Shown: positions 1 through 11,518 of the stretch, piece by piece | Numbering within the stretch: the stretch's first letter is position 1 | Layout: the number at the start of each line of letters is the position of its first letter | Assembly: GCF_019702945.1 (NCBI RefSeq) | Contig: NZ_AP024749.1 | Coordinates: 434,001-498,000, forward strand | Length of the DNA stretch: 64,000 bases | Direction: 5' to 3' | Source: Flavobacterium okayamense | GTDB lineage: Bacteria > Bacteroidota > Bacteroidia > Flavobacteriales > Flavobacteriaceae | Program-made: the position numbers and the translations under genes | The notes under the pieces: generated by a model | The model's input: the letters and a program-made list of their open reading frames with translations, nothing else | Told to the model about the DNA's origin: nothing | The model's database searches: none

Positions 1-1567
1 AACCATTCCAAGAATTATCTACTTGTTGCGAACCTGGTCCAGAATATTGATACATAAAAACAGGATATTTTTTTGTAGCATCAAAATCTACGGGTTTTAA
101 AATCCAAGCGTTTAATTTATTTCCCTTTTCAGTTGTTAGTTCAAAAAATTCTTTATCTGGCAGATTGTAATTTTTTAGTTTTTGCTCCAATGGATCATTG
201 TTAACGATTTCCTTAACTAAACCTCCGTTTTTTGCATTGCGTAATGTAAAGTTGGGCGCTTTTGTAGCACTTGAAAACGAATTAATGAAGTATTGAAAAT
301 TTGGACTAAAAGTTCCTCGATTAGTTCCAGTTTCACTAGTTAAACGTTTTTTGTTTTTTCCGTTTAAACCGATACTGTAAACATCTCTATTTATCGAACC
401 ATTTTCAACCGATTGGTAAAAAACAGTTTTCGATTTTTCATCGAAACCATAATAAGAAGTTACTTCCCAATTTCCTTTTGTTACTTGATTTTTTAATTTT
501 CCATTCTTATCGTAATAATATATATGATTGAAACCATCTTTTTCTGAAGTCCAAATAAAACTATTGTCAGCTAAAAAAGTTAAATTATCGGTTACATCGA
601 CATAAGCTTTATCTTTTTCGTTTAAAACCACTTTATATGTTGCCGAATTCCCATCAACAAAAAGTAAGTCTAAATTATTTTGATGGCGATTTAAAACTTG
701 AGCACTTAATGTGTTAGCATCATTTGTCCATTCAATTCTGGCGATATAAAAATCATTATATTTTGACAAATCGACTTGCTTAGATTGTTTAGTATTTACA
801 TCATAAATATGAAGAGAAACCTCAGCATTTTTCTCTCCAGCTTTAGGGTATTTAAATTTAACTTGTGTAGGATATAGGCCCTGATTATACATATCCATTG
901 AAAATTCTGGAACTTGAGATTCATCAAAACGGATATAAGCAATTTTATTACCTAATTTGTTCCAATCGAATGCTCTTACAAAAGCAAATTCTTCTTCGTA
1001 AACCCAATCTGTAATACCATTTATAATTGCATTTTTCTTTCCATCATTTGTAATTTGCATATGCTTTTTTGAAGCAATATCATAAACAAACAAGTTATTT
1101 TGATAAGCATAAGCAATTTTTGACCCATCAGGTGAAAAAGTTGGCTCTTGAATTTGGTAATCAGCTATTTTAGTTAGCTTTTTTGATGCCATATCATACA
1201 AATAATAATCGGCTGTAAAAGAATGACGAAATATTTGTTCAGAATTATTAGCAATTAAAATTTGATTTTCTTTTTGATTAAAAGTATAAGAGTCTATTCC
1301 GCTCAATTCTGAAAAATCTTTTGAATCAACTAAAGTAGAAACTTTTTCTAAAGTAGCATAATCAAACAAATCGATTTGCATAGAGCGAGAAGCACGATCA
1401 AAATTTAAAACTGTATATTGATTAGTGTTTTTCATAGCATTTAACTCATCCATTCCTTGAGTTCTAAATGCTCCTGACCAAATTTCTTCTAATGTGATAC
1501 TTTTCTGAGCTTGAACAGAAAAAGTAATGAATAATAAAAATGAGAAGGTAATTTTTAATAATTTCAT
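1..1567 (-). CDS. S9 family peptidase, dipeptidyl-peptidase IV type (5' part, runs off window)
   Basis: About 522 N-terminal residues are in the window, starting at ATG 1565-1567. They begin with a hydrophobic signal peptide ending in VQAQ, so the enzyme is exported to the periplasm or cell surface. The rest is the beta-propeller domain of the DPP-IV (S9B) family. It carries the family signature DWVYEEEF, whose glutamates anchor the free N-terminus of the substrate in characterised DPP-IV enzymes. The visible 3' end reads KYPVFMYQYSGPGSQ, which is where the alpha/beta-hydrolase domain begins, so the catalytic Ser-Asp-His lie beyond position 1. Family members remove Xaa-Pro dipeptides from peptides. 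No frameshift is seen. A weak -7-like element (TAAAATTG, complement of 1591-1598) lies upstream. The family call is secure; exact substrate preference cannot be judged here. Confidence 0.93.
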   Translation of the reverse strand, partial: MKLLKITFSFLLFITFSVQAQKSITLEEIWSGAFRTQGMDELNAMKNTNQYTVLNFDRASRSMQIDLFDYATLEKVSTLVDSKDFSELSGIDSYTFNQKENQILIANNSEQIFRHSFTADYYLYDMASKKLTKIADYQIQEPTFSPDGSKIAYAYQNNLFVYDIASKKHMQITNDGKKNAIINGITDWVYEEEFAFVRAFDWNKLGNKIAYIRFDESQVPEFSMDMYNQGLYPTQVKFKYPKAGEKNAEVSLHIYDVNTKQSKQVDLSKYNDFYIARIEWTNDANTLSAQVLNRHQNNLDLLFVDGNSATYKVVLNEKDKAYVDVTDNLTFLADNSFIWTSEKDGFNHIYYYDKNGKLKNQVTKGNWEVTSYYGFDEKSKTVFYQSVENGSINRDVYSIGLNGKNKKRLTSETGTNRGTFSPNFQYFINSFSSATKAPNFTLRNAKNGGLVKEIVNNDPLEQKLKNYNLPDKEFFELTTEKGNKLNAWILKPVDFDATKKYPVFMYQYSGPGSQQVDNSWNG

Positions 1568-1773
1568 AATTTCTAAGTAAAAAAACCCCCAATTTTAGTG
1601 AAAAAATATGACACTTACACCATATTTTTTGTTAAAAGGCAATTTTTAATTCCCCTCCAAAAATTGTAAAACAAAAATTGATTTTAAAATAAATTTAATT
1701 TTACAATATAATTTAATTGATTTATCAACAACTTTTAGTAAATTCAAAGTCTTAAACTCATTATAATTTGTTT

Positions 1774-4700
1774 ATGCTGAAGAAATTACTGCTAGTCATT
1801 TTTTATTTCTTTACATCACAATTGGCATTTTGCCAAGTCTATGACTATGAGTTGTATAATCAAGAAAATGGATTGCCCTCATCTACAGTAACTTCAATTA
1901 TACAAGACAACAAAGGCTTAATCTGGATTGGTACAGCTGGTGCTGGTATTGTGAGTTATGATGGTGAAAAATTTAATACTTACAATAAATTTAAAGACTT
2001 AGAAGGTTTTAATATCTTGGATTTAATTCAAGATAGAAACAATAATATTATAGTATCAACTAAATATAAAAATGTTTTAGTGTTTAATGGAAAGCAGTTT
2101 GTAAAACAAATTTATTTCCCTTTTCCTATACAAAAATTTATTTCATCTCAAGAAGGCGTTTTCTGTATAAGTCATAAATCTATAACATTAATCAAAGATG
2201 ACTATTCCATTGAAGAAGTTGCAAATTTTAACATAGACATCTCAAGTATAAACTCTTACTTCCAAAATGAAGATTCAAATATTTTTATTGCAACAGATAA
2301 TGGATTATTTTTATTTAATAAAAATGAAATATCTCCTTTTAAGCCTTCCGAATTAGATGGTTATTTCAATATCTCTAAAACTTCAAAAAACAGTGCAATT
2401 ATAGGAAGTTCAAATGGAGATGTTTTTGAACTAACCTGTAATAACAATGATTATAAATTAGATTTTTTAGAAAAATTAATAACTCCTGATGGCGAACCAT
2501 TTTCAATAGCTTGTATGCTAACCGGAAAAAGTAAATTCACTTGGATTGCTGGTAAAAATGGACAGGGGTTATCTATGTATTCAAAAAACTATAACAGCTT
2601 TATAACCAAGAAAAATGGATTTAACGGCAAACATCCTAGTTGCATTTTTCAAGATAAAGCAAACCAACTATTCATAGGAACACTTGAGTCTGGATTATTA
2701 AAAACAAGTTTTCAAACCTCATATAATTATAATAATATTCCTGAATTGAACACATCTTCAATTTTTGCAATTGAAGCCACAAATAATGGCGTTTTTGTGA
2801 GCGTTTTAGATAAAGGTGTTTATTTTTTAGTTGAGGATGAAATTGAAGAATATAGAATTAAGAAAACCTTGTTAAAAAACAAACGAATTTATTGTTTTGA
2901 AAGTATAAATGATAATTTAATTCTAGCTGGCTCTGGTAAAGGTTTATATAAAATTGAAAATGGAAAAGAAGTATTTTTAAAGACAAATACTAGTTTAGAT
3001 AATTCAAGAATTAATCTTATAAAGAAAGATAGCACAAGATATTTGGTTGGAGGCTATAGTGGTATTAGTTTTTTTGATAATGAGTTAAATTTAATTAAAC
3101 AAATACAACATCCAAATCTAGTTTTAAATGTTAATTCCATTGATAAAATTAACGCCCATAGTTGGTATATAGGTTCTAATCAAGGTTTATTTATTTTATA
3201 TGAAAACAACGACGGAAACTTTTACTTTTCTAAAACTATCATTAAAAGCAACATTGATACCTCAACTATTGATAGCTTTGGTAATTTATGGATTTCCGGA
3301 GGAAATAAACTTTACAGCATAATTGACAACAAAATAAAAACGTATAGTACCGATAACGGATTGTCTTCGGGCTTAATTTTTACACTTTCTGCCGACAAAA
3401 ACTCAAACATTTACCTTGGTAGTAATTTAGGAATAGACAAATTAAATATATCTAAAGAAGGTAATATTTTATCTATAACAAACTTTAATTCTAAAAATGG
3501 CTTTAAAGGTTTAGAAACAAACATTAGAGCGCAAGCAACAGATGTTGATGGTACTTTTTTCTTAGGAACCGTAAAAGGTCTATTCAAATTTCTTCCTTTT
3601 TATGATATAAAAAAGAAATATTCTCCCAAGATTTCGATTACAAACATTGACGTTTTAAATCAAAATAAGCAATGGGAAATTAACAATTCTGAAAACTGTT
3701 TTAATTGTCCTCCACAAAATTTCATCTTCAAACCTAATCAAAACCAAATTTCATTTGAATTTACGTTAATAAATGCAGCACCAAAAAACAATAATTATTT
3801 TTCATATTTCTTAGAAGGCGCTGATAAAAAATGGTCTAAAGCTTCATCGCAAAAAAAAGTTACATATTCTAACTTAGATTATGGGAAATATTCTTTCAAA
3901 GTTAAAGAAGTAGATGCTTTTGGAAATCAACTAAATGACACAACTGAATTTAACTTTAAAATAGACACTCCTTTTTACTACAAATGGTGGTTTTTAATCC
4001 CATTTTTTATTCTACTTATTTTAGTTTTTAGAAAAATTATTAAAGCAACCTCATATTACAACAAAAACTTTGTTTTAAATTTCACAGAAAATAGTTTTCC
4101 TGACAGTGAATTAAGGTTAAACTATCTTTATTTAGGTTTAATTTTTCCAGTTGCTGAAATAATTTATTTAGCGTTTATGAATAGAGAGCCAATAGATACT
4201 TTTGCTCATTTTTTTATGGGCGCTCTTTGTCTTGGAGTCTATTTCTTTTATAACCTAAATAATTTTACAAAAAAGAATCTGCGTAAAATTCAATATGTTT
4301 ATTTTTTATTTTTTACTGCCTTTACTTTCTCGAGGATTTTACTAGGTCATTTCGACATTGTAATTTATGCTGAAATGAGTATGATATTTTACTATTCTTA
4401 TATAGCTATTCCGAAAATTAAAGAATATAACTATTTCATTTTATTCAGTCTTAGTTTTCTACTTGTTATATTCATAAGTGGAATTGTTGATTCGATTGAA
4501 ATAATTTCACTTGCTGTTTTATCAATTGTTATTTTACTTATTAATTACGCTAGAAGAATAGGCACTTTAAATATTAATGAAAAATACATTTTTTCTAAAA
4601 ATATTATAGACAATTCAAGTACATTAACTATTGCAACAGACAAGATGGGTAATGTAAATTATTGTGGCAATTCAATAGAAAAAATTCTTGGCTATACTGC

Positions 4701-7700
4701 AGAAGAAGTAATGGGCGAAAACTTTTGGAAATTGACTCAAGACAGTGACTTTAAAAAAGTAGACTATAATTTACAATTTAAACCAAATTCGATTTATGTT
4801 AGAAAATTAAAATGTAAAAATGGCGAATATAAATTTATTCAATGGATAGATTATAAATATTCTGATAATCTTTTTGTAGCAAACGGACAAGATATAACTC
4901 AAAAAGTAACGCTTGAAAAGAAATATTCAGACTTAGTTCAATCTGCAAGAGATGTAATCTATGAAATGGATAATTTTGGCAAAATTCTATATGTCAACTC
5001 GTATACTTTAAAACATTTAGGATATAAAGAAAAAGATTTAGTAGGACAACACTTCTCAAAATTTATCCCGGAAGAATTTAGAAAAGATGTTGTAAACTTT
5101 TATGCTAATCAAAAAGATGATGTAGATGAATTTGAAATTTTAGAGTTTCCTTTGAATAAAGCTGATGGAGATTTTATTTGGGTTTCTCAAAGTGTAACGA
5201 TAAAGAAAGACGAACAAAATAATATAATTGGATTTTCTGCAATTATTAGAGATATAACTAATTCTAAACTTCAAGAATTAGAAGAACAAGAACGAATTGA
5301 AAGAAGCAATCATCTTACTACAATTTCAAACCGTCTATCCACATTAAATTTTTTAAAGTTTAAGGACTTAAAAACACTTATTGAACATATTTGTGAAGAA
5401 GCAGCAGTAGGTTTAAAAATAGATCGGGTAAGCCTATGGACGAACTCTAAAGACAGTATTGAACTTTTCAATATTTATGTTCGAAGCGAAAACAAACATT
5501 ATAGTGATTTAACTTTAAATAAAAAAGATTTTCCATTATATTTTGAGTCAATCAACAGAGATGCTATAATTGTTGCATCTGATGTATTAAATCATCCTTC
5601 ATTAACCGAATTTACAGATCCATATTTTTTAGAATTTAACATCAAGTCTCTCCTCGATATTCCTATTTATGTTTCTGGAAAATTAATAGCAATTACTTGT
5701 TTTGAAAGCACAAATGAAATTAAAAACTGGACTAATGAAGATATTAATTTTGTAAAAACAGTATCTGATATTATTGCCCTTGCTATTGAAACCATCAAAA
5801 GAAAAGAAGCTGAAGATGAAATACGATATAAAAATGAAATTTTATCAGCAATTAATGAAGCGACTACAGAGCTTTTAACAAAAAACAACTTAGAAGATGT
5901 TTTTAATGATACGCTTTGCAAAGTTGCAAAGGTAATTAATGCGGATAGATTTTATTATTTTGAAAACAATCAACAAACAAACTTATTAAGTCAAAAATTT
6001 GAATGGGTTAAAAAAACAGATTTAGCAGAAATTAATAACCCAAAACTTCAAAACATCCGATTAGATTTATTACCAAATTTTATTGAACAATTATTAAAAG
6101 CAGTGCCTTATAATTCGATTGTTAGTAATATTAAAGATGAAGAACTAAAAGAAATTCTTGAGGAACAAAAAATAAAATCAATCTTAATTATTCCTTTAAT
6201 CTATCAGCAAAAATTTTATGGATATATTGGTTTTGACGATTGTACAAATGAGAGAATTTGGAGTAATACTGAAATTCAGACGTTGAAAACATTAGCTACA
6301 AATATTTCTACTACAATAATTAGGATAGAAAATGAATCTAAGTTATATGAAAACCAGCAAAGAACAAATTATAAAAATGAAGTATTAGCACACTTATCAA
6401 AATATACAAATAAGCTAATTCAAAAAAACAATATCAATGATTTTTTTGACGATTCTTTAGCGGAATTAACAAGAGTAATAAATTCAGATAGAATTTGCTT
6501 TTACGAATTCATAAAAGAATCAAACGTAGTTAACCAAAGATTCGAATGGTTTAAAAAAGATAATATTTTAAAAATTAACAATCCTGAATACCAAGGTTTA
6601 AAATCTAATGACTTACCTGAAATGTTTACTTCACTACTAAATAAAGAAACTTTTCATCTAGTTGTTGAGAATTTAAAAAATGAAAAGCTAAAAGAAAAAT
6701 TAAAGTCTAGAAATTTAATTTCTGCTCTAATTGTTCCAATTATTCACGATAATGAATTAATTGGATATTTAGGAATAGACTCCTATACAACTTCAGAAAA
6801 TTGGGATAGTTTTACAATATCTGCACTTGAAACATTAGCAAACAACATAGCTATTTCATTAATCAAAATACAAAATCAGAATGCTGTATTAGAAAGTGAA
6901 GAAAAATTCAAATTATTAGCAAATAATATTCCAGCTGCTGTTTACTTGGTTAAATACGACGAAAAAAGAACAAAAATTTATCTTAATGACGAAATTGAAA
7001 AACTAACGGGCTACAGTAAAAAAGAATTTTTCGACAACAAAATTGCGCTTTATGATTTGTATCATCCTGAAGATAAAGATGAAGCTTTAGAAAAAGTTGC
7101 CACAGCAGTAAAAAATAAAAAACCATTTATAATTAGATGTAGATTAATTAAAAAAGATGGTAGTATAGTATGGATTGAAGAATATGGAGAAAGTATTCTA
7201 ATAGAAGGTAAAATTGAATACTTAGAAGGTGTTCTTTTAGACATTACTGAACGTAAAAACGTAGAAGAAGCAATACTTGCAAAAGAAATTGCTGAAACTT
7301 CAAATAAAGCAAAATCTAATTTCTTGGCAAACATGAGTCATGAAATTAGAACACCTTTAAATGGAATTATTGGCTTTAGTAATTTATTACTAAACACTAC
7401 TATAACGGATATTCAAAAACAATATTTAAATACTGTAAATCAATCGGCTATAAGTTTACTAGGCGTTGTAAACGACATTTTAGATATTTCTAAAATTGAA
7501 GCCGGTAAATTAATTTTAGACAACCATAAATCTAACTTATTTAAAATTATTAATGAATCCATTGATATGCTAAAATTTAGTGCACATCAAAAAGGAATTG
7601 AGTTAATAATTACTATTGACCCTGAGGTTGATTGTGCTATTTGGGTAGATGAACTTCGTATTAAACAAATCATTCAAAATTTACTAAGTAATGCTATAAA

Positions 7701-8787
7701 ATTTACACATAAAGGAGAAATAGAAATTATTGTAAAAGGACTTGGTAAGGTTAATGATATCTCTAAAATAAAGTTTGCAGTTAGAGACACAGGTATTGGA
7801 ATTAAAGAAGAAAATAAAGAGAAAATCTTAGAAGCTTTTACACAAGAAGATGGCTCAACAACAAGAAATTTTGGAGGAACAGGATTAGGACTAACTATTA
7901 CTAATAATTTATTAAAAATGATGAATAGTCATTTAGAAATTGAAAGTATTGTTGGCAAAGGAAGCACTTTTAGTTTTGATTTATTATTGAAAACCGAACT
8001 ATGTGAAAACCACAAAAAATTAACCTTTAATAAATTTAAACACGCATTAATTTTTGAAGATAATGAGCTTGTCATAAAATCTTTAGAACAAATATTTAAA
8101 CAATTTAAAATTGATGTTTCATTTTCAAAATCTACAAAGGATTTAGATGCTAAAAAACATGATTTAGTAATGATAGATTATGAATTTATTGAAAACAAAA
8201 AAACAATTAGTCTTATTAAAGAAAATCCTAAAATTGAATTTTTAATCATGTTAAACTCTACAAGTAATTTTTCAGATTTTGAAAAATACAAAAACTGCCA
8301 AATTATAGTAAAACCTATCAAAGTAGACATTCTTCAAAATTTCATAAATAAATTAAATGCTCATGATGAAGCATCAATAATTGAATCTAAAACTACAACT
8401 TCAAATAATGAACCATTAACAATCCTCCTAGTTGAAGACAATAAAATTAACGCTTTACTTACTAAAACTTTAATCTTAAAAAAGTTTCCATCAGCAAGAG
8501 TAATAGAAGCAGAAAATGGATTAGAAGCAGTAAAAATTTACAATGATGAAAAACCTGAAATTGTTTTAATGGATATACAAATGCCAATAATGAATGGTTA
8601 TGAAGCAACATTAGAAATTCGTAGAATAAATCCTAAATCTATAATAATTGCACTAACTGCAGGAGCCATAACCGGTGAAAAAGAAAAATGTATGGATATT
8701 GGTATGAACGACTTTATCTTAAAACCTATAGATAAAACAATTTTTGATGAAACACTTATTAAGTGGATAAACAAGCTTCAAAATTAA
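1774..8787 (+). CDS. Giant hybrid two-component sensor kinase (Reg_prop/Y_Y_Y, 7 TM, 3 PAS, 3 GAF, HK, 2 REC)
   Basis: A 2337-residue protein. I chose ATG 1774 over the in-frame TTG at 1768 because it directly begins the signal peptide [13 protein letters not shown]. Order of domains by approximate residue: signal peptide 1-20; Reg_prop beta-propeller repeats (LIWIGT, NIFIAT, NLWISG, FFLGT) 25-640; Y_Y_Y domain 650-728; membrane helix 737-757; six further helices 780-930; PAS 940-1050 and 1051-1166; GAF 1180-1345, 1352-1522 and 1533-1706; PAS 1708-1830; HisKA with [10 protein letters not shown] and phosphoacceptor His1856; HATPase with N box near 1967 and GGTGLGL near 2033; a divergent receiver with Asp2135; a canonical receiver with LMDIQMP, Asp2267. 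It should sense a periplasmic ligand plus cytoplasmic cues and pass phosphate from His to Asp. There is no DNA-binding domain, so the output partner is unknown. The six extra helices are unusual for this sensor class. Confidence 0.93.
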   Translation: MLKKLLLVIFYFFTSQLAFCQVYDYELYNQENGLPSSTVTSIIQDNKGLIWIGTAGAGIVSYDGEKFNTYNKFKDLEGFNILDLIQDRNNNIIVSTKYKNVLVFNGKQFVKQIYFPFPIQKFISSQEGVFCISHKSITLIKDDYSIEEVANFNIDISSINSYFQNEDSNIFIATDNGLFLFNKNEISPFKPSELDGYFNISKTSKNSAIIGSSNGDVFELTCNNNDYKLDFLEKLITPDGEPFSIACMLTGKSKFTWIAGKNGQGLSMYSKNYNSFITKKNGFNGKHPSCIFQDKANQLFIGTLESGLLKTSFQTSYNYNNIPELNTSSIFAIEATNNGVFVSVLDKGVYFLVEDEIEEYRIKKTLLKNKRIYCFESINDNLILAGSGKGLYKIENGKEVFLKTNTSLDNSRINLIKKDSTRYLVGGYSGISFFDNELNLIKQIQHPNLVLNVNSIDKINAHSWYIGSNQGLFILYENNDGNFYFSKTIIKSNIDTSTIDSFGNLWISGGNKLYSIIDNKIKTYSTDNGLSSGLIFTLSADKNSNIYLGSNLGIDKLNISKEGNILSITNFNSKNGFKGLETNIRAQATDVDGTFFLGTVKGLFKFLPFYDIKKKYSPKISITNIDVLNQNKQWEINNSENCFNCPPQNFIFKPNQNQISFEFTLINAAPKNNNYFSYFLEGADKKWSKASSQKKVTYSNLDYGKYSFKVKEVDAFGNQLNDTTEFNFKIDTPFYYKWWFLIPFFILLILVFRKIIKATSYYNKNFVLNFTENSFPDSELRLNYLYLGLIFPVAEIIYLAFMNREPIDTFAHFFMGALCLGVYFFYNLNNFTKKNLRKIQYVYFLFFTAFTFSRILLGHFDIVIYAEMSMIFYYSYIAIPKIKEYNYFILFSLSFLLVIFISGIVDSIEIISLAVLSIVILLINYARRIGTLNINEKYIFSKNIIDNSSTLTIATDKMGNVNYCGNSIEKILGYTAEEVMGENFWKLTQDSDFKKVDYNLQFKPNSIYVRKLKCKNGEYKFIQWIDYKYSDNLFVANGQDITQKVTLEKKYSDLVQSARDVIYEMDNFGKILYVNSYTLKHLGYKEKDLVGQHFSKFIPEEFRKDVVNFYANQKDDVDEFEILEFPLNKADGDFIWVSQSVTIKKDEQNNIIGFSAIIRDITNSKLQELEEQERIERSNHLTTISNRLSTLNFLKFKDLKTLIEHICEEAAVGLKIDRVSLWTNSKDSIELFNIYVRSENKHYSDLTLNKKDFPLYFESINRDAIIVASDVLNHPSLTEFTDPYFLEFNIKSLLDIPIYVSGKLIAITCFESTNEIKNWTNEDINFVKTVSDIIALAIETIKRKEAEDEIRYKNEILSAINEATTELLTKNNLEDVFNDTLCKVAKVINADRFYYFENNQQTNLLSQKFEWVKKTDLAEINNPKLQNIRLDLLPNFIEQLLKAVPYNSIVSNIKDEELKEILEEQKIKSILIIPLIYQQKFYGYIGFDDCTNERIWSNTEIQTLKTLATNISTTIIRIENESKLYENQQRTNYKNEVLAHLSKYTNKLIQKNNINDFFDDSLAELTRVINSDRICFYEFIKESNVVNQRFEWFKKDNILKINNPEYQGLKSNDLPEMFTSLLNKETFHLVVENLKNEKLKEKLKSRNLISALIVPIIHDNELIGYLGIDSYTTSENWDSFTISALETLANNIAISLIKIQNQNAVLESEEKFKLLANNIPAAVYLVKYDEKRTKIYLNDEIEKLTGYSKKEFFDNKIALYDLYHPEDKDEALEKVATAVKNKKPFIIRCRLIKKDGSIVWIEEYGESILIEGKIEYLEGVLLDITERKNVEEAILAKEIAETSNKAKSNFLANMSHEIRTPLNGIIGFSNLLLNTTITDIQKQYLNTVNQSAISLLGVVNDILDISKIEAGKLILDNHKSNLFKIINESIDMLKFSAHQKGIELIITIDPEVDCAIWVDELRIKQIIQNLLSNAIKFTHKGEIEIIVKGLGKVNDISKIKFAVRDTGIGIKEENKEKILEAFTQEDGSTTRNFGGTGLGLTITNNLLKMMNSHLEIESIVGKGSTFSFDLLLKTELCENHKKLTFNKFKHALIFEDNELVIKSLEQIFKQFKIDVSFSKSTKDLDAKKHDLVMIDYEFIENKKTISLIKENPKIEFLIMLNSTSNFSDFEKYKNCQIIVKPIKVDILQNFINKLNAHDEASIIESKTTTSNNEPLTILLVEDNKINALLTKTLILKKFPSARVIEAENGLEAVKIYNDEKPEIVLMDIQMPIMNGYEATLEIRRINPKSIIIALTAGAITGEKEKCMDIGMNDFILKPIDKTIFDETLIKWINKLQN

Positions 8788-8796
8788 ACTCTTTCT

Positions 8797-8804
8797 TATC
8801 TTTG
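8797..8804 (+). promoter_or_regulatory. Probable -7 promoter box (TATCTTTG) for HMG-CoA reductase
   Basis: TATCTTTG matches the Bacteroidota TAnnTTTG -7 consensus exactly and lies 20 nt before the ATG at 8825, 9 nt after the kinase stop codon. It suggests that HMG-CoA reductase is transcribed independently of the kinase. No clear TTTG -33 box is seen. Confidence 0.6.
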
Positions 8805-8824
8805 CATTTCAATTTTGCACTCAC

Positions 8825-10141
8825 ATGACACAAAATATAAAAGGTTTTTCTAAACTCTCAAAAGAAGAAAAAATAGATTGGATTGTAAATACGTATTTCC
8901 ATAATCCAAATGAAGCTAAAGAAGTTGTTTTACAATATTGGAACAATAATGAGAATATCCAAAAACTTCATGATGAGTTTATCGAAAATACTATTACTAA
9001 TTTTTATTTACCATATGGAGTTGCGCCAAATTTCGTAATCAACGGAAAAGATTACACCATTCCAATGGCTATTGAAGAAAGCTCAGTTGTTGCTGCCGCT
9101 TCAAAAGCAGCAAAATTTTGGGGTGAACGTGGCGGATTCAAAGCAACTATTATTGGAACAGAAAAAATTGGTCAAGTTCATTTCTTGTTCAATGGAAACA
9201 AAGAAAAATTAAAACAATTTTTTAACGAAATAAAGACAAAGTTTTTCAGCGATACGGAAAATTTCACTAAAAACATGCAAAAACGTGGTGGTGGAATTCT
9301 CGATATCGAACTGCGCGATAAAACTTCAGAATTAGACAATTACTTCCAACTTCATGCTACTTTTAATACAAAAGATAGTATGGGTGCTAATTTCATCAAT
9401 ACGTGTTTAGAGCAATTTGCTAAAACTTTGGAAAACGAAGCACATCATTATGATAACTTTACTGAAGATGAAAAAAACCTTCAAGTTATCATGAGTATTT
9501 TGAGTAATTATGTTCCGAATTGTGTCGTTCGTGCAGAAGTTTCTTGTCCAGTCGAAAATATGAGTGATACCGCTTCTATCGATGGAAAAGAATTTGCAGA
9601 AAAATTCGTAAACGCTATAAAAATTGCCGAAATCGAACCGTATCGTGCCGTTACGCATAACAAAGGTATTATGAACGGAATTGATGCTGTAGTTTTAGCT
9701 ACAGGAAACGATTTTAGAGCTGTTGAAGCAGGTGTTCATGCGTATGCAAGCAAAAACGGGCAATATTCAAGTCTTTCACATGCGAAAATAGAAAACGGAA
9801 TTTTTACTTTTTGGTTAGATGTTCCACTAGCATTAGGAACCATTGGCGGATTAACGTCTTTACATCCATTAGTGAAGTTTTCTTTAGAAATGTTAGGCAA
9901 ACCATCAGCCGAAGAATTAATGAAAATTGTTGCCGTAACAGGTTTAGCGCAAAACTTTGCTGCGGTTCGTTCGTTAACTACAACTGGTATTCAACAAGGG
10001 CATATGAAAATGCACATTATGAATATCTTAAACCAACATCACGCAACTAAAGAAGAAAAACAACAAGTTTTAGATTATTTTAAAGACACTACCATTTCAC
10101 ATAGTTTAGTGGTAGATTATTTAGAAAATCTTAGAAAATAG
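8825..10141 (+). CDS. Hydroxymethylglutaryl-CoA reductase, class II-like
   Basis: A 438-residue cytosolic enzyme that interconverts HMG-CoA and mevalonate, the committed step of the mevalonate route to isoprenoids. Residues matching the class II catalytic set are visible: Glu84 in IEESSVVAAAS, Lys280 in HNKGIMNGIDAV, Asp296 in ATGNDFRAVEAG and His393 in QQGHMKMH. The HMG-CoA and dinucleotide regions (GGFKATIIG, MGANFIN, LGTIGGL) are also present. Length is normal for the class II group often labelled degradative. Here, with mevalonate kinase and mevalonate-diphosphate decarboxylase nearby and no sign of mevalonate catabolism, it is probably biosynthetic; that is inference from context. The next gene downstream is a GHMP kinase on the same strand, after 117 nt that contain a degenerate repeat. 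NADH versus NADPH preference cannot be read from sequence alone. Confidence 0.95.
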   Translation: MTQNIKGFSKLSKEEKIDWIVNTYFHNPNEAKEVVLQYWNNNENIQKLHDEFIENTITNFYLPYGVAPNFVINGKDYTIPMAIEESSVVAAASKAAKFWGERGGFKATIIGTEKIGQVHFLFNGNKEKLKQFFNEIKTKFFSDTENFTKNMQKRGGGILDIELRDKTSELDNYFQLHATFNTKDSMGANFINTCLEQFAKTLENEAHHYDNFTEDEKNLQVIMSILSNYVPNCVVRAEVSCPVENMSDTASIDGKEFAEKFVNAIKIAEIEPYRAVTHNKGIMNGIDAVVLATGNDFRAVEAGVHAYASKNGQYSSLSHAKIENGIFTFWLDVPLALGTIGGLTSLHPLVKFSLEMLGKPSAEELMKIVAVTGLAQNFAAVRSLTTTGIQQGHMKMHIMNILNQHHATKEEKQQVLDYFKDTTISHSLVVDYLENLRK

Positions 10142-10258
10142 TTAGAAGCTTTTTCCCGCTTTCGCAAGTCGCTTTTTATTTATCAGTTCGAGCGGAGTGG
10201 ACAACCAAAAAACAAATAAAAGAGCTCCAACAATTGCTCAATCGGGGCTAAAAAACAA
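10142..10258. repeat. Degenerate imperfect inverted repeat between HMGR and GHMP kinase
   Basis: The 117-nt spacer holds an imperfect inverted repeat: CCCGCTTTCGCAAG followed by CTTTTTATTT on the left, and AAATAAAAGAGCTCC with GCTCAATCGGGG on the right. A GTTCGAGCGGAGTGG element lies between. It is more GC-rich than the flanks and resembles the short palindromic intergenic elements scattered in flavobacterial genomes. It could fold in the HMGR-kinase transcript and act as an attenuator or mRNA stabiliser. No gene is seen here. Confidence 0.45.
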
Positions 10259-11179
10259 ATGATGGAAACTAAAAAATTCTACAGTAACGGAAAATTATTA
10301 CTCACAGGCGAATACGTAGTATTAGATGGTGCCAAAGCATTAGCCGTTCCTACAAAATTCGGTCAAACCTTAGAAATAAAAAAAGATACTGGATTTGCTT
10401 TTCACTGGACGAGTTACGATAAAGATTTATCGGTTTGGTTCCAAGACATCATTACATTTGAAGAAGTAGTTTATAAGACAAAATCAGAAACTAACAATTC
10501 TATTAAAAACAAACTAATCGATATATTACACCAAGCGTATAAACTAAACCCAACATTTGTAATTAATTCGGAAGGATATCAAGTAAAAACACATTTAACT
10601 TTCCCTCGACTTTGGGGTTTAGGAACCTCATCCACTTTAATCAACAACATTGCGCAATGGTTAAAAATTGATGCTTTTGAGTTATTACGCAAAAGTTTTG
10701 GTGGAAGTGGTTACGATGTCGCTTGCGCACAAACTGATGCTCCAATTATTTACCATTTAGAAAATGAAAAACCCGTTTTTGAAAAAGTAAACTTCAATCC
10801 AGTTTTTAAAGACAATATACATTTTGTGTATTTAAATCAAAAGCAAAGTAGCTCAGCTGCGATTGCCAATTATTTAGCAAAACATCATCATGTAGATAAA
10901 ACCATAGCGAAAATTTCTTCAATTACTGATGAAGCCTTAGCTATAACCGAAGGTCGTGATTTTGCACTTTTAATGGAAAAACACCAAGCCATTATGAGCG
11001 ATGTTTTAGAAACTGAAACCGTAAAAGAAAAATTATTTCCCGATTTAAAAGGTGTTGTGAAAAGTTTAGGTGCTTGGGGCGGCGATTTTGTTATGGTTAT
11101 TTCAAAACACAACCCTAAAGACTATTTTATAGAAAGAGGTTATACTACAATTTTGAGTTACGAGGAGATGGTGTTGTAA
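10259..11179 (+). CDS. GYDIA family GHMP kinase (candidate phosphomevalonate kinase)
   Basis: A 306-residue protein of the GHMP sugar/mevalonate kinase superfamily. The N-terminal motif KLLLTGEYVVLDGAKALAVP is typical of GHMP kinases. Motif 2 (ATP-binding glycine loop) is GLGTSST at 120-126. The GGSGYDVA segment at 148-155 places it in the group named for a GYD(I/V)A motif, common in Bacteroidota and usually annotated without function. The start may be the first or second of two consecutive ATGs (10259, 10262). It lies downstream of HMG-CoA reductase on the same strand. Mevalonate kinase and the decarboxylase are encoded at 21192 and 22163, but no classical phosphomevalonate kinase is visible in this window, so this protein may supply that step. 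The superfamily is certain; the substrate is inference. Confidence 0.88.
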   Translation: MMETKKFYSNGKLLLTGEYVVLDGAKALAVPTKFGQTLEIKKDTGFAFHWTSYDKDLSVWFQDIITFEEVVYKTKSETNNSIKNKLIDILHQAYKLNPTFVINSEGYQVKTHLTFPRLWGLGTSSTLINNIAQWLKIDAFELLRKSFGGSGYDVACAQTDAPIIYHLENEKPVFEKVNFNPVFKDNIHFVYLNQKQSSSAAIANYLAKHHHVDKTIAKISSITDEALAITEGRDFALLMEKHQAIMSDVLETETVKEKLFPDLKGVVKSLGAWGGDFVMVISKHNPKDYFIERGYTTILSYEEMVL

Positions 11180-11183
11180 ATAT

Positions 11184-11513
11184 TTATCTTTTAAACTCAC
11201 TAAAGACTTCAACAAATGATATTATCATTAATACAATAGTAATGAATGAGAAAAATAAATGTCCTATAAAAAATCTTACTCTTTTTGTTGAATTACCTTC
11301 TTTTAGACTTCTACTTTTATTTGCATAATATAATCCAATAGGCGCTAAAAAAGCTGTAATTAATAATGGAAATGCAATTAAAAAATCAAAAAGAGAATTA
11401 TAATCAGTAAACAAAGGTTTCACAAAAATTGAAATCAGTGTAACTAATAGACTATAAGCATAAATTCTATATATAGTAACGGATTTATTTAAATATGGAG
11501 TGTCGCTTTTCAT
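11184..11513 (-). CDS. Small three-helix membrane protein, unknown function
   Basis: A 109-residue protein with three predicted hydrophobic helices at about 17-35, 43-63 and 84-104, joined by a basic loop (NKSRSLKEGNSTKRVR) near residue 66. I do not recognise a family. It converges with the GHMP kinase (4 nt apart) and lies 5 nt downstream of the dusB stop, so it could be the last gene of a dusB transcript. No signal peptide cleavage site or catalytic motif is visible. The normal codon pattern and intact frame support a real gene. Confidence 0.7.
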   Translation of the reverse strand: MKSDTPYLNKSVTIYRIYAYSLLVTLISIFVKPLFTDYNSLFDFLIAFPLLITAFLAPIGLYYANKSRSLKEGNSTKRVRFFIGHLFFSFITIVLMIISFVEVFSEFKR

Positions 11514-11518
11514 ATCAA

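Noticed and set aside
1768..1773. TTG start of the hybrid kinase
   Set aside because: It adds only two residues ahead of ATG 1774, which directly opens a standard signal peptide.
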